Shown here: in pieces, positions 1 through 5,495 of the stretch
Position numbering within the stretch: the stretch's first letter is position 1
Layout of the letters: each line of letters opens with the position of its first letter
DNA from: Candidatus Fraserbacteria bacterium RBG_16_55_9
GTDB lineage: Bacteria > Bipolaricaulota > Bipolaricaulia > RBG-16-55-9
Reading direction: 5' to 3'
DNA: 7,849 nucleotides
NCBI GenBank assembly: GCA_001778455.1
Contig: MFGX01000089.1
Span: 1 to 7,849 of the forward strand
Notes under the pieces: model-generated
Seen by the model: the letters and a program-made list of their open reading frames with translations, nothing else
Databases searched by the model: none
What the model was told of the DNA's origin: nothing
Position numbers and translations under genes: made by a program

Positions 1-15
1 AGTGGGTGTGGAACG

Positions 16-304
16 TCAGAACAAACGCGACCTCCCGTTTTTCTCCTGAAAGACTCCTACGGTACTTCTTAGGGAGACATCGGCACTGCAGTGGGGTTGG
101 GGTTTCTTGCGGCCATTGCCTTTGTCATGAAGGGGTCAAACACCCGGATCATGAAACGCATGAAAGGTGTGGAGTGCTCGCGCCCAAAATTGGTGCGCAC
201 CACTCCGGGGTGGACGCAGTTTGCGGTTACCCTCGTACTCTCAAGTCTCCGCGCCAGTTCGTAGGTGAAAAGTACGTTGGCTAGCTTGGATTGGCTGGGT
301 GATT
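16..304 (-). pseudogene. 3' remnant of a short-chain dehydrogenase/reductase
   Basis: Reading the minus strand from about 304 gives SQSKLANVLFTYELARRLE, then NCVHPGVVRTNFGRE. These are the active-site helix and following strand of retinol-dehydrogenase-like SDR enzymes, which reduce carbonyls with NAD(P)H. The Lys of the YxxxK motif is present, but the catalytic Tyr position reads Pro and the whole Rossmann N-terminus is missing. The conserved frame meets TAA at 69-71. Just before it, an ETP motif typical of the SDR C-terminus appears in a second frame, and a plausible tail in a third frame runs to a TGA at 16-18. This suggests additional small indels. No start codon or ribosome site belongs to this piece; it is fused out of frame to the reductase remnant at 296-435. 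The SDR identity is secure from the motifs. The exact 3' boundary is inferred. Confidence 0.78.
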
Positions 305-435
305 CTCGCTTTTTCTTTCCATCCGGAGAGCTTTTCTGGGCTGCGTGTTCCGACCATGACCTCGTAACCGTGTTTGATGAAGCCGTTGGCCAATACCTGG
401 CCTACGACTCCGGATCCTAGAATCCCGATCTTCAT
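241..435 (-). pseudogene. 5' remnant of an F420/NADP-type dinucleotide-binding reductase
   Basis: The open frame starts at ATG 435, preceded by an AAGGAGG Shine-Dalgarno at 441-447. Its first ~44 residues begin MKIGILGSGVVGQVLANGF and continue to a GTRSPEKLSGW segment. This is the Rossmann beta-alpha-beta fold (GxGxxG) and NADP-phosphate contact region of small NADPH:F420 oxidoreductase-like proteins, which are normally about 210 residues. Similarity stops near residue 44 (about position 300). From there the DNA encodes SDR sequence in the +1 frame, while this frame runs on through unrelated residues to a stop at 241-243. It is therefore a truncated gene fused by deletion to another gene. The start signals look intact, so a 64-residue nonfunctional peptide could still be made. 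Confidence 0.75.
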
Positions 436-458
436 GCTGGCCTCCTTAATGCTTTGAT

Positions 459-479
459 AATATAACTTTGTATGTACAA
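459..479 (-). promoter_or_regulatory. operator-like palindrome upstream of the reductase remnant
   Basis: TTGTATGTACAA (468-479) is a perfect inverted repeat with 5-bp arms and a 2-bp centre. It lies just upstream, in the minus-strand sense, of an AT-rich stretch with a possible -10 box (TATATT, 459-464) for the gene starting at 435. No good -35 is visible. A dimeric repressor could bind here, but none is encoded in the window. Confidence 0.35.
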
Positions 480-509
480 GCAACTAATGGATCAATACAA
501 ACAGGCTCT

Positions 510-620
510 CTACGCCCCTAACTTGCGACCAGCCTCGTCGATTCGGCGTGCCAGCTGATCGCCTTCCCTCTTGCCGAGGATTTTTCCATATCTCCGGTAA
601 AGGCTCTTCCAGGAATCCAT
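510..620 (-). other. 36-codon ORF of doubtful status
   Basis: ATG at 620 opens a 36-residue, strongly basic and polar frame (MDSWKSLYRRYGKILGKREG, then a helix-like segment rich in Arg, Glu and Ala) ending at TAG 510. The amino-acid pattern looks protein-like. There is no Shine-Dalgarno before the ATG, and the frame is open well upstream of it, so it is more likely the continuation of a broken gene than a gene in its own right. I do not recognise the family. The segment just upstream in the same frame contains HGRLAG, which may belong to an MgtC-like relic. Confidence 0.2.
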
Positions 621-666
621 GATCGAGCGGCCAGCCAGCCGCCCGTGTCCATCCCCCGGCTGCGCC

Positions 667-726
667 CTACCAGATGAGGGCTCCAAGCGCTCCGGCAATG
701 ACGAGCTTGAGGATCTGATCAGACAT
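667..726 (-). pseudogene. 19-codon hydrophobic ORF, possible MgtC-like 5' relic
   Basis: ATG 726 has an AGGAG Shine-Dalgarno at 736-740 and encodes MSDQILKLVIAGALGALIW, then TAG. This pattern matches the first membrane helix of MgtC/SapB-family proteins, which continue into GLERE...GRPAGLRTH. In the adjacent frame, about 10 codons after the stop, the DNA reads GHGRLAGRS, which resembles that next motif. A frameshifted 5' fragment of an mgtC-like gene is therefore plausible. The alternative is a genuine small hydrophobic membrane peptide: its 19 residues and good ribosome site would also fit a type I toxin-like peptide. The MgtC reading is an inference from short similarity. Confidence 0.38.
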
Positions 727-772
727 GGTGTTCTTCTCCTTCTCAAACTAACTAACTGTGGCGGGTTAGGCG

Positions 773-813
773 CGTACCAGGGCAACTTGGCTCAGTTAGG
801 ATCATCTGGTACG
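773..813. repeat. 8-bp inverted repeat at the break of the ridA relic
   Basis: CGTACCAG (773-780) and CTGGTACG (806-813) are perfect inverted copies separated by 25 bases. The premature stop of the ridA relic (792-794) lies in the loop, and recognisable RidA sequence ends inside the structure. There is no T tract, so it is not a typical terminator. It could mark a deletion or rearrangement junction, or be incidental. Confidence 0.4.
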
Positions 814-941
814 ATACCATCTTCTCGTCTGCCGACTTGGCCGGAGAGTACCAACAGTCGTTCTGGCCCACGGATTTCTATCTGATGCGTGTAAGCGGCA
901 ATGGGCTGGTGCACATTGGGTGGATTTCGATACTCTTTCAA
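792..941 (-). pseudogene. ridA: truncated RidA (YjgF/YER057c/UK114) gene, first 49 codons
   Basis: Reading from TTG 941, with AAAGG about 11 bases upstream, gives MKEYRNPPNVHQPIAAYTHQ, then a segment with RGPERLLVLSGQVG and DGIVPDD, ending at TGA 792-794. These are the hallmark N-terminal motifs of RidA enamine/imine deaminases: a YxH segment after beta-1, and LxxSGQVG followed by DGxxP. RidA clears reactive 2-aminoacrylate produced by PLP enzymes. The family is usually about 125-130 residues. Here nothing after residue 49 resembles RidA in any frame, so the catalytic Arg and Glu of the C-terminal half are lost. The piece starts 46 bases after the rlpA stop on the same strand and was probably cotranscribed with it. 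The homology is clear. The TTG start is my choice because no ATG fits. Confidence 0.8.
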
Positions 942-987
942 GTGTCAGTTTCCTTTCATCGTTGTTGAGTTGACACGGTCCCTTTCA

Positions 988-1353
988 TCACGGCCAACGC
1001 AAGACTTTTAAGCCGACGCGTGCTGTGCCCTTCTGGATGATGCCCAACTCCTCCGCTGCAGCATGGGAAAGGTCAATAATCCGGCCCGGAATGAACGGTC
1101 CGCGATCGTTGATGCGCACCATTACACTACGCCCGGTATCTAGATCAACGACCTTGACGATCGTGTTGAAGGGAAGTGACTTGTGGGCTGCAGTCATCGC
1201 GTTCATGTCGTAGATTTCCCCGTTGGATGTCCTCTTACCGTCAAAGCCGGGGCCGTACCAGGATGCGATTCCGACCTGATCGTAGCCAAAGTATTTTACG
1301 GCACCCACAATGAGCAGTAGTGCAGCCAAACTCGCGATCAAGACCTCTCGCAT
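988..1353 (-). CDS. rlpA: RlpA-like septal ring lytic transglycosylase
   Basis: This 121-residue protein has one N-terminal hydrophobic segment (residues about 4-18) with no lipobox, so it is probably an anchored or cleaved export signal. A double-psi beta-barrel follows (about 27-120). The barrel shows GIASWYGPGFDGKRTSNGE, DMNAMTAAHKSLPF, VRINDRGPF and GRIIDLSHAAAEELG, all diagnostic of RlpA. Glu46, Asp49 and His57 have the spacing of the active-site residues of Pseudomonas RlpA, which cleaves denuded glycan strands of peptidoglycan at the septum. There is no C-terminal SPOR domain, so septal targeting would need another partner. The start is preceded by GGGTGA. Its 3' side leads into the ridA relic. 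The upstream gap is shared with the divergent ACT-domain gene. Confidence 0.93.
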   Translation of the reverse strand: MREVLIASLAALLLIVGAVKYFGYDQVGIASWYGPGFDGKRTSNGEIYDMNAMTAAHKSLPFNTIVKVVDLDTGRSVMVRINDRGPFIPGRIIDLSHAAAEELGIIQKGTARVGLKVLRWP

Positions 1354-1393
1354 CTCGAATCACCCAGGATCAATAAGTGTGATCTGCTCGGCG

Positions 1394-1422
1394 ATTGTAG
1401 TGCGAAGCGGGAGGGCGTGCAA
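1394..1422 (-). promoter_or_regulatory. putative rlpA promoter
   Basis: On the minus strand TTGCAC (1417-1422) and TACAAT (1394-1399) are separated by 17 bases. The -10 box is good and the -35 weak. Predicted transcription would start near 1387, giving a leader of about 34 bases before the rlpA ATG. Confidence 0.45.
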
Positions 1423-1446
1423 ATGCCAGCGAAGGCCGGAGACTTC

Positions 1447-1474
1447 AGTTAGCTTAGATAGCTAACTAATTAGT
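1447..1474. promoter_or_regulatory. overlapping palindromes between rlpA and the ACT-domain gene
   Basis: AGTTAGCT (1447-1454) and AGCTAACT (1460-1467) form perfect 8-bp arms around TAGAT. Immediately overlapping them, ACTAATTAGT (1465-1474) is a perfect 10-bp palindrome. The cluster sits between the two divergent promoters, about 35 bases upstream of the TATAAT of the ACT gene. That position suits a regulator-binding site. There is no U tract to support a terminator. Confidence 0.5.
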
Positions 1475-1508
1475 CCAAACTTACGAGCAAACGTCCGTGT
1501 CATTGACT

Positions 1509-1517
1509 TGCTATAAT
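1509..1517 (+). promoter_or_regulatory. extended -10 promoter of the ACT-domain gene
   Basis: TGCTATAAT is a perfect TGn-TATAAT extended -10 element. No good -35 lies at the usual distance, as expected for extended -10 promoters. Transcription would begin near 1524, leaving a short leader carrying AGAGGTGA upstream of the ATG at 1544. Confidence 0.6.
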
Positions 1518-1543
1518 GATGGACAGAAAGAGGTGAACCGCTT

Positions 1544-1924
1544 ATGAAAGAATTCCGACTCTCCTTGCCTCATCGCCCTTCCGAATTGGCGAACGTCGCG
1601 GAGGCATTGGCCCGTAAGGGAGTCAATCTCAAATCCGTAGCTGGCCTCTCCGAAGGCAACAAAGCGACCATCGCTCTCGTGGGGCACGACGTGAATGCCT
1701 TACGGCAGGCTCTTCAAGAAGCCCGAATCCGCTTTGAGGAAGTCGAGCTCCTGACCGTCGAAATGGAGGATCAGCCGGGCCAGCTGGCAGACCTGGCTGC
1801 CAAGCTCAGTAATGCTGGCGTCAACCTTACCTCGCTCTATGTGCTCGGGAAGGAGGGTGGTAAGGTCCAGCTGGGGTTGACGACGGATCAGGTCCCCAAG
1901 GCGAAGAAAGCGCTCGGACAGTGA
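1544..1924 (+). CDS. tandem ACT-domain protein
   Basis: This 126-residue soluble protein is made of two ACT-type modules. Residues about 2-70 start FRLSLPHRPSELANVAEALA and continue through GVNLKSV. Residues about 71-125 contain EMEDQPGQLADLAAKLSNAG, then GVNLTSLYVL. The P(G/S)xLa...La..GvNl pattern occurs in both halves and is the classic ACT signature; ACT domains commonly bind amino acids at domain interfaces. No enzymatic or DNA-binding domain is attached, so a stand-alone amino-acid sensor or a regulatory subunit acting on a separate enzyme is the natural reading. The ligand cannot be told from sequence. A Shine-Dalgarno (AGAGGTGA) precedes the ATG. The gene is monocistronic by context, divergent from rlpA and convergent with the DUF2227 gene. 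Confidence 0.88.
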   Translation: MKEFRLSLPHRPSELANVAEALARKGVNLKSVAGLSEGNKATIALVGHDVNALRQALQEARIRFEEVELLTVEMEDQPGQLADLAAKLSNAGVNLTSLYVLGKEGGKVQLGLTTDQVPKAKKALGQ

Positions 1925-1945
1925 GTTTTAGGCTGGGTAGTGTTC

Positions 1946-1972
1946 GAGCTCTCGATAAATAGAGAGGGGCTC
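1946..1972. terminator. weak hairpin between convergent genes
   Basis: GAGCTCTC (1946-1953) can pair with GAGAGGGGCTC (1962-1972), with a bulge of G residues and an 8-base loop. It lies in the 74-base gap between the ACT gene and the converging DUF2227 gene, where a bidirectional terminator would be expected. The tail (TACGATTT) is only weakly T-rich. Confidence 0.3.
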
Positions 1973-1998
1973 TACGATTTCACAGGGTTAGGGATTTC

Positions 1999-2457
1999 TC
2001 ACGAGAACACGCTCACGACGCGATCGAGCAGCACGTGAAGCACGTTCGGAAGATAGAGCCCCACTCCCAGAAGGATCAGAAGCCTCTCATTAAGCCAAGC
2101 GGGAGCATCTTGAGGTAGGGCGAAGCCAAGAGAACTCAGACCTACGAGCACCAGGCCGAAGACCATTCCGAGATAGATCAAGCGAGTCAGTGAGCCAAAC
2201 ATGAGGCTGTGGCTCATGCCCCGATGCTTGAAGATCTTAAAGTAAGGGACCCAGATGAATCCCAGCGGTCCCCAGCGACGACGGGTGCTGTTGTGTCTGA
2301 GATCCAGATCCGGACTGAGCAGCAAGCTCGCGAAGAGATACGCCCCTCCCAAAAGAGCCAATTCACCCCATGCGGGTTGGGAAAAGTAGTAGTAGCCGGC
2401 CATGAACCCCGGCCACAAGAGGAGTTCGACAGCGATATGCGTCTTTCCTGAAGGCAT
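1999..2457 (-). CDS. DUF2227 / YdjM-like membrane metal-binding protein
   Basis: This 152-residue membrane protein has about three to four hydrophobic segments (near residues 12-26, 34-48, 93-112 and 126-142). Conserved polar residues match the DUF2227/YdjM-type metal-dependent hydrolase superfamily: GKTH at 4-7, SPDLD at 48-52, KHRGMSHS at 77-84, and an HVLLD motif at 141-145. The His/Asp set implies a metal site near the membrane face. Biochemical function is unknown for the family. The start ATG 2457 has GAGGTGA eight bases upstream. The gene faces away from groESL and converges with the ACT-domain gene, so it appears to be its own unit. The upstream intergenic region holds the groES promoter on the other strand. 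Confidence 0.85.
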   Translation of the reverse strand: MPSGKTHIAVELLLWPGFMAGYYYFSQPAWGELALLGGAYLFASLLLSPDLDLRHNSTRRRWGPLGFIWVPYFKIFKHRGMSHSLMFGSLTRLIYLGMVFGLVLVGLSSLGFALPQDAPAWLNERLLILLGVGLYLPNVLHVLLDRVVSVFS

Positions 2458-2535
2458 GTCTCACCTCAATTCCCCAGGAGCGTAGCGAGATATCGCGTTA
2501 TTTTCTAGGGAATCCGTCACTTGGGCTGGAGACGC

Positions 2536-2564
2536 TTGACTCCCTGAGAGGCGTTTGGTACAAT
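2536..2564 (+). promoter_or_regulatory. sigma-A-type groESL promoter
   Basis: TTGACT (2536-2541) and TACAAT (2559-2564) are separated by exactly 17 bases, five of six matches to consensus in each box. The predicted start lies near 2571, inside the adjoining CIRCE element. Confidence 0.85.
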
Positions 2565-2565
2565 A

Positions 2566-2592
2566 TTAGCAATCAACCCTGGAGAGTGCTAA
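2566..2592 (+). promoter_or_regulatory. CIRCE operator (HrcA binding site)
   Basis: TTAGCAATC, nine bases, then GAGTGCTAA matches the CIRCE consensus TTAGCACTC-N9-GAGTGCTAA with one mismatch, in the left arm. CIRCE is the operator of the heat-shock repressor HrcA. Because it overlaps the predicted transcription start and leader, HrcA would block initiation until heat stress titrates or inactivates it. hrcA itself is not in the window. Confidence 0.95.
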
Positions 2593-2631
2593 ACAACTAC
2601 GGATTCCAATGAGAACGCGAAAGGAGGAACA

Positions 2632-2919
2632 ATGGCTAAGAAACTTAAGCTAAAGCCTCTGGGCAGACGAGTGATTGTCCAGGGGGTCAAGGATGCAAAG
2701 AAGGGAGGGATTGTCCTCCCCGAAAACGTGGAGACGGATCGGGACTACCTCAAGGCCGAGGTCATAGAAGTCGGGACCGATGCCGAGAAGATCCAGGTGA
2801 AGAAGGGCGATCGAGTCTTGGTCCTGATCAACGGCTTGTCTGGCAGCAAGAAGCTGGAGATCGACGGTGAGGAGTACTGGATCGTCAAGTCGAGTGACAT
2901 TCTGGCAATCGAACAATAG
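2632..2919 (+). CDS. groES: GroES co-chaperonin (Cpn10)
   Basis: This 95-residue protein has the usual GroES length. LKPLGRRVIVQ forms the first barrel strand, GGIVLPENVE at about 25-34 is the mobile loop with the IVL tripeptide that docks on the GroEL apical domain, and KKGDRVLV and IDGEEYWIVKSSDILAI complete the barrel. As a heptameric lid it caps GroEL and encloses the folding chamber in the cytoplasm. The roof-loop region (GLSGSKKLE) departs from the common form. AAAGGAGG precedes the ATG. The gene is first in the operon behind the promoter and CIRCE element, and its stop lies 15 bases before groEL. Confidence 0.97.
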   Translation: MAKKLKLKPLGRRVIVQGVKDAKKGGIVLPENVETDRDYLKAEVIEVGTDAEKIQVKKGDRVLVLINGLSGSKKLEIDGEEYWIVKSSDILAIEQ

Positions 2920-2934
2920 TGAAGGAGGAATGAG

Positions 2935-4557
2935 ATGGCGAAGAAGTTCAAAGAGGTCATTTTCGATGACGAGGCGCGGCAGCGGCTGCGCAAGGGGATC
3001 GACCGCCTAACGAATGTCGTGCGCATTACCCTTGGCCCCCGCGGACGGAGCGTCATTTTGGCCAAGGAATTCGGGGCTCCCAAGGTGGTTGATGATGGAG
3101 TGACCATCGCCGAGGAGCAGGAGTACCTCGACGAGTTTGAGAATATGGGAGCCCAGCTGGTCAAGCAGGTGGCGAAGGAGACCGAGGACGTCGCAGGAGA
3201 CGGTACCACCACGGCCACCATCCTTGCCCATGGGCTCATCTCCGAGGGGATGAGGAACATCACCGCTGGCGCCAACCCGATGCAGCTCAAGCGCGGCCTG
3301 GAGAAGGCGGTCGAGGTTGTGGTTGAAGAGCTCGCCAAGGCCAGTAAGGAGCTTAAGACGAAGGAGGAGATGGCCCGCGTGGCCACGAACTCCGCCCATG
3401 ATGAGGAGATCGGGAAGATCATTGCCGACACCATGGACAAAGCCGGCAAGAACGGCGTGATCACCGTTGAAGAATCCGACACGATCGAGACCTACTACGA
3501 GATTGTCGAGGGAATGCAGTTCGATCGTGGGTACCTCAGCCCGTACTTCGTCACCAGCGCAGAGAAGATGGAGGCAGAGCTTAAGGACCCCTACATCTTG
3601 ATTACAGACCAAGAGATGAAGAAGGCTCGCGATCTGGTGCCGATTCTGGAGAGGATCGCACAGTCGGGCAAACCTCTTCTCATCATCGCTGAAGACGTCG
3701 AGGGCGAGGCGCTCACTACGCTCGTCATCAATAAGCTGCGCGGAACGCTTCAAACCGTGGCCGTCAAGGCTCCCGGCTTCGGCGACCGCCGCAAGTCCAT
3801 GCTGGAGGACATTGCGATCCTCACGGGCGGCCAAGTGCTCGCAGAGGATGCGGGTCTTAAAGTGGAGAGCGCGACTCTAGATATGCTCGGCCGAGCGGAG
3901 CGCATCGTCGTCACCGATGACGACACCACGATTATCAGTGGCAGGGGCGAGAAGAAGAAGATCGAGGGTCGTGTCGAGCAGATCAAGAAACAGATGGAGA
4001 ACACCGACTCCGACTACGACCGAGAGAAATTGCAAGAGCGGATGGCCAAGTTGGCTGGTGGGGTGGCTATCATCAAGGTCGGTGCGGCTACAGAGGCCGA
4101 GCTCGAGGAGAAGAAGCACCGCATGGAAGACGCCCTGGAAGCCACCAAGGCCGCTGTGGAAGAGGGAATCCTCCCCGGCGGTGAAGTGGCGTTTCTCAAT
4201 GCCACCAAAGCCTTGGAGAAGCTCAAGTTGGATGAAGATCAGCAGATCGGCGTCCGGTTGCTCAAGAAGGCGCTCGAGGCTCCCTTGCGGCAGCTAGCGG
4301 AGAACGCCGGCTATGAGGGGAGCATCGTCGTTGAGAAGGTCAAGTCCCTCGAAAAGGGCATGGGGTTCGACGTGGTCGCGGAAGAGTACGTCGACATGGT
4401 GAAGGCGGGGATCATCGACCCAACGAAGGTACTTAAGGCTGCGGTGCTCAACGCCGTAAGCGTAGCGGGCATGATCCTCACCAGTGGGGCGTGCGTTGCC
4501 ATCAAGGAGATCGGCGAAGAGAAGGCGATGCCAGCTCCACCACCAGACATGTACTGA
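2935..4557 (+). CDS. groEL: GroEL chaperonin (Cpn60), divergent form
   Basis: This 540-residue protein aligns along the full length of GroEL: equatorial, intermediate and apical domains and back. ATPase residues are present: DDGVT (Asp54), GDGTTTAT (Asp89) and MEDAL (Asp399), matching E. coli Asp52, Asp87 and Asp398. KAPGFGDRRK is also intact. Oddities are EEQEYL where REIEL is usual, VAKETEDVAGDG where VASKTNDVAGDG is usual, and PGGEVAF instead of the nearly invariant PGGGVA, which puts a Glu in the nucleotide-binding glycine turn. The C-terminus ends PAPPPDMY with no GGM repeat tail. AAGGAGG sits seven bases before the ATG, and groES-groEL spacing supports one transcript. It should refold proteins as a double ring with GroES. 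The catalytic set argues against a dead copy. Confidence 0.97.
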   Translation: MAKKFKEVIFDDEARQRLRKGIDRLTNVVRITLGPRGRSVILAKEFGAPKVVDDGVTIAEEQEYLDEFENMGAQLVKQVAKETEDVAGDGTTTATILAHGLISEGMRNITAGANPMQLKRGLEKAVEVVVEELAKASKELKTKEEMARVATNSAHDEEIGKIIADTMDKAGKNGVITVEESDTIETYYEIVEGMQFDRGYLSPYFVTSAEKMEAELKDPYILITDQEMKKARDLVPILERIAQSGKPLLIIAEDVEGEALTTLVINKLRGTLQTVAVKAPGFGDRRKSMLEDIAILTGGQVLAEDAGLKVESATLDMLGRAERIVVTDDDTTIISGRGEKKKIEGRVEQIKKQMENTDSDYDREKLQERMAKLAGGVAIIKVGAATEAELEEKKHRMEDALEATKAAVEEGILPGGEVAFLNATKALEKLKLDEDQQIGVRLLKKALEAPLRQLAENAGYEGSIVVEKVKSLEKGMGFDVVAEEYVDMVKAGIIDPTKVLKAAVLNAVSVAGMILTSGACVAIKEIGEEKAMPAPPPDMY

Positions 4558-4576
4558 AATTTAAAGACACGAGGGC

Positions 4577-4605
4577 GTGAGAGGCTCCCTCTGCGGCGCT
4601 ATAAT
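4577..4605 (+). promoter_or_regulatory. possible internal promoter before the patatin gene
   Basis: GTGAGA (4577-4582, four of six matches to TTGACA) and a perfect TATAAT (4600-4605) are 17 bases apart. The -10 box lies in the loop of the groEL-downstream hairpin, and initiation would fall near 4612, in its 3' arm. Confidence 0.45.
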
Positions 4606-4626
4606 CCAAGCGTCGCAGAGGGAGCC
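4583..4626 (+). terminator. 16-bp hairpin after groEL, covering the patatin ribosome site
   Basis: GGCTCCCTCTGCGGCG (4583-4598) pairs with CGTCGCAGAGGGAGCC (4611-4626) along all 16 positions with a single G-U, leaving a 12-base loop. The stem starts 25 bases after the groEL stop, where a terminator belongs, but the following tail (TTCCATTT) is a poor U tract. The 3' arm contains the GAGGGAG that must serve as Shine-Dalgarno for the ATG at 4635, so the folded form would block translation of the patatin gene on read-through mRNA. Confidence 0.75.
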
Positions 4627-4634
4627 TTCCATTT

Positions 4635-5495
4635 ATGGTCAGTCCTAAAGTTGGCTTAGCTCTTGGAGGGGGCGGAGCCCGAGGGTACGCTCATCTAGGT
4701 GTCATCCGCATGCTCCGGCAGCATGACATTCCCATTGACGTGATCGCCGGTACCAGCATGGGAGCGGTGATCGGTGGAGCCTATGCCTGCGGTGTGGATC
4801 TGATGAAGCTGGAGCGCATCCTCAAGACGCTGGATCTCAATCGCATGCTCCGCTTCCCCAAGAGCTCGCTTCGGGGTCTCGTGGGGAACACGGCTTCTGA
4901 ATATCTGTTCAAGCGTCGCGATTGGCGCAAGCAGGATCAGGAAGGCACTCGAGCTGTCATTGAGTTCTTCAATGTGTTCACTCAGCATAGATCTTTCTCG
5001 GAGCTTTCGACCTGCTTCGCTGTGGTGGCGGTGGACATCGACACCGGCGAAGAGATCGTGCTTCGCGAGGGGCCCGTCTCTCGCGCTGTGGCTGCTGGGG
5101 TCACCATCCCGGGGATCCACTACCCGGTGGAGCATCAGGGGCGCTATCTCATAGATGGGGGGCTCATCAACCGGGTGCCTGCCGACGTGGCCTTCTCCCT
5201 GGGAGCGGACGTCGTGATCGCCGTGAACGTGAGTTCTGGGCTCACGTCGGGTGGGGTGACGAGTGTGGAGGTGCTGATCCAGGCGGAGTCCATTGTGCTT
5301 AGGGAGATGACGCAGTTGCGGCTCAAGCTGCTCAGGCAACGTGTGGGCGATCGGCTTCTGCTGATCGAGCCCCCCGTTGAACACATCAAGACCCTCTCTT
5401 TGGACAAAGTCGACCCTCCCATCCGTGCGGGCGAGGAGGAGACCTCGCGCCGCATGGATGAGATCCGCGCGCTGATCACGCGTTACAGTCGCTAA
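4635..5495 (+). CDS. patatin-like phospholipase, RssA/YchK type
   Basis: This 286-residue cytoplasmic-type patatin has GLALGGGGARGYAHLGV at 7-23, the oxyanion-hole glycine loop. GTSMGA at 39-44 is the GxSxG nucleophile elbow with Ser41, and IDGGLINRVPAD carries the catalytic Asp174 of the DG[GA] motif. IPGI at 158-161 fits the family. There is no signal peptide, and the C-terminal ~50 residues are helical and charged. Members hydrolyse acyl esters of phospholipids or lysophospholipids; the true substrate is unknown. It follows groEL by 77 bases holding a strong hairpin and a possible promoter, so it may be expressed alone or by heat-induced read-through. Its TAA overlaps the TAG of the converging lamin-tail gene. 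Confidence 0.93.
   Translation: MVSPKVGLALGGGGARGYAHLGVIRMLRQHDIPIDVIAGTSMGAVIGGAYACGVDLMKLERILKTLDLNRMLRFPKSSLRGLVGNTASEYLFKRRDWRKQDQEGTRAVIEFFNVFTQHRSFSELSTCFAVVAVDIDTGEEIVLREGPVSRAVAAGVTIPGIHYPVEHQGRYLIDGGLINRVPADVAFSLGADVVIAVNVSSGLTSGGVTSVEVLIQAESIVLREMTQLRLKLLRQRVGDRLLLIEPPVEHIKTLSLDKVDPPIRAGEEETSRRMDEIRALITRYSR

Noticed and set aside
619..885. 88-codon plus-strand frame over the relic region.
   Set aside because: It is antisense to the RidA and hydrophobic-peptide frames, with no ribosome site and no protein-like pattern.
954..989. Repeated CTTTCATC motif (952-959 and 982-989) between rlpA and the RidA relic.
   Set aside because: Only about 9-10 bp and explained by two similar purine-rich ribosome-site regions on the minus strand.
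295..1367. CTGGGTGATTC at 295-305 has an inverted copy at 1357-1367, one at the fusion junction and one before rlpA.
   Set aside because: Several 11-bp matches are expected by chance in a window this long, and no further flanking similarity exists.
2745..3482. Long open frame of 245 codons on the minus strand across groES and groEL.
   Set aside because: It is antisense to conserved genes, rich in Ser and Pro as expected for a shadow frame, and has no ribosome site or recognisable motifs.
3007..3834. 275-codon minus-strand frame inside groEL.
   Set aside because: It mirrors the codon pattern of groEL, with Leu/His/Asp-rich sequence and no family signature.
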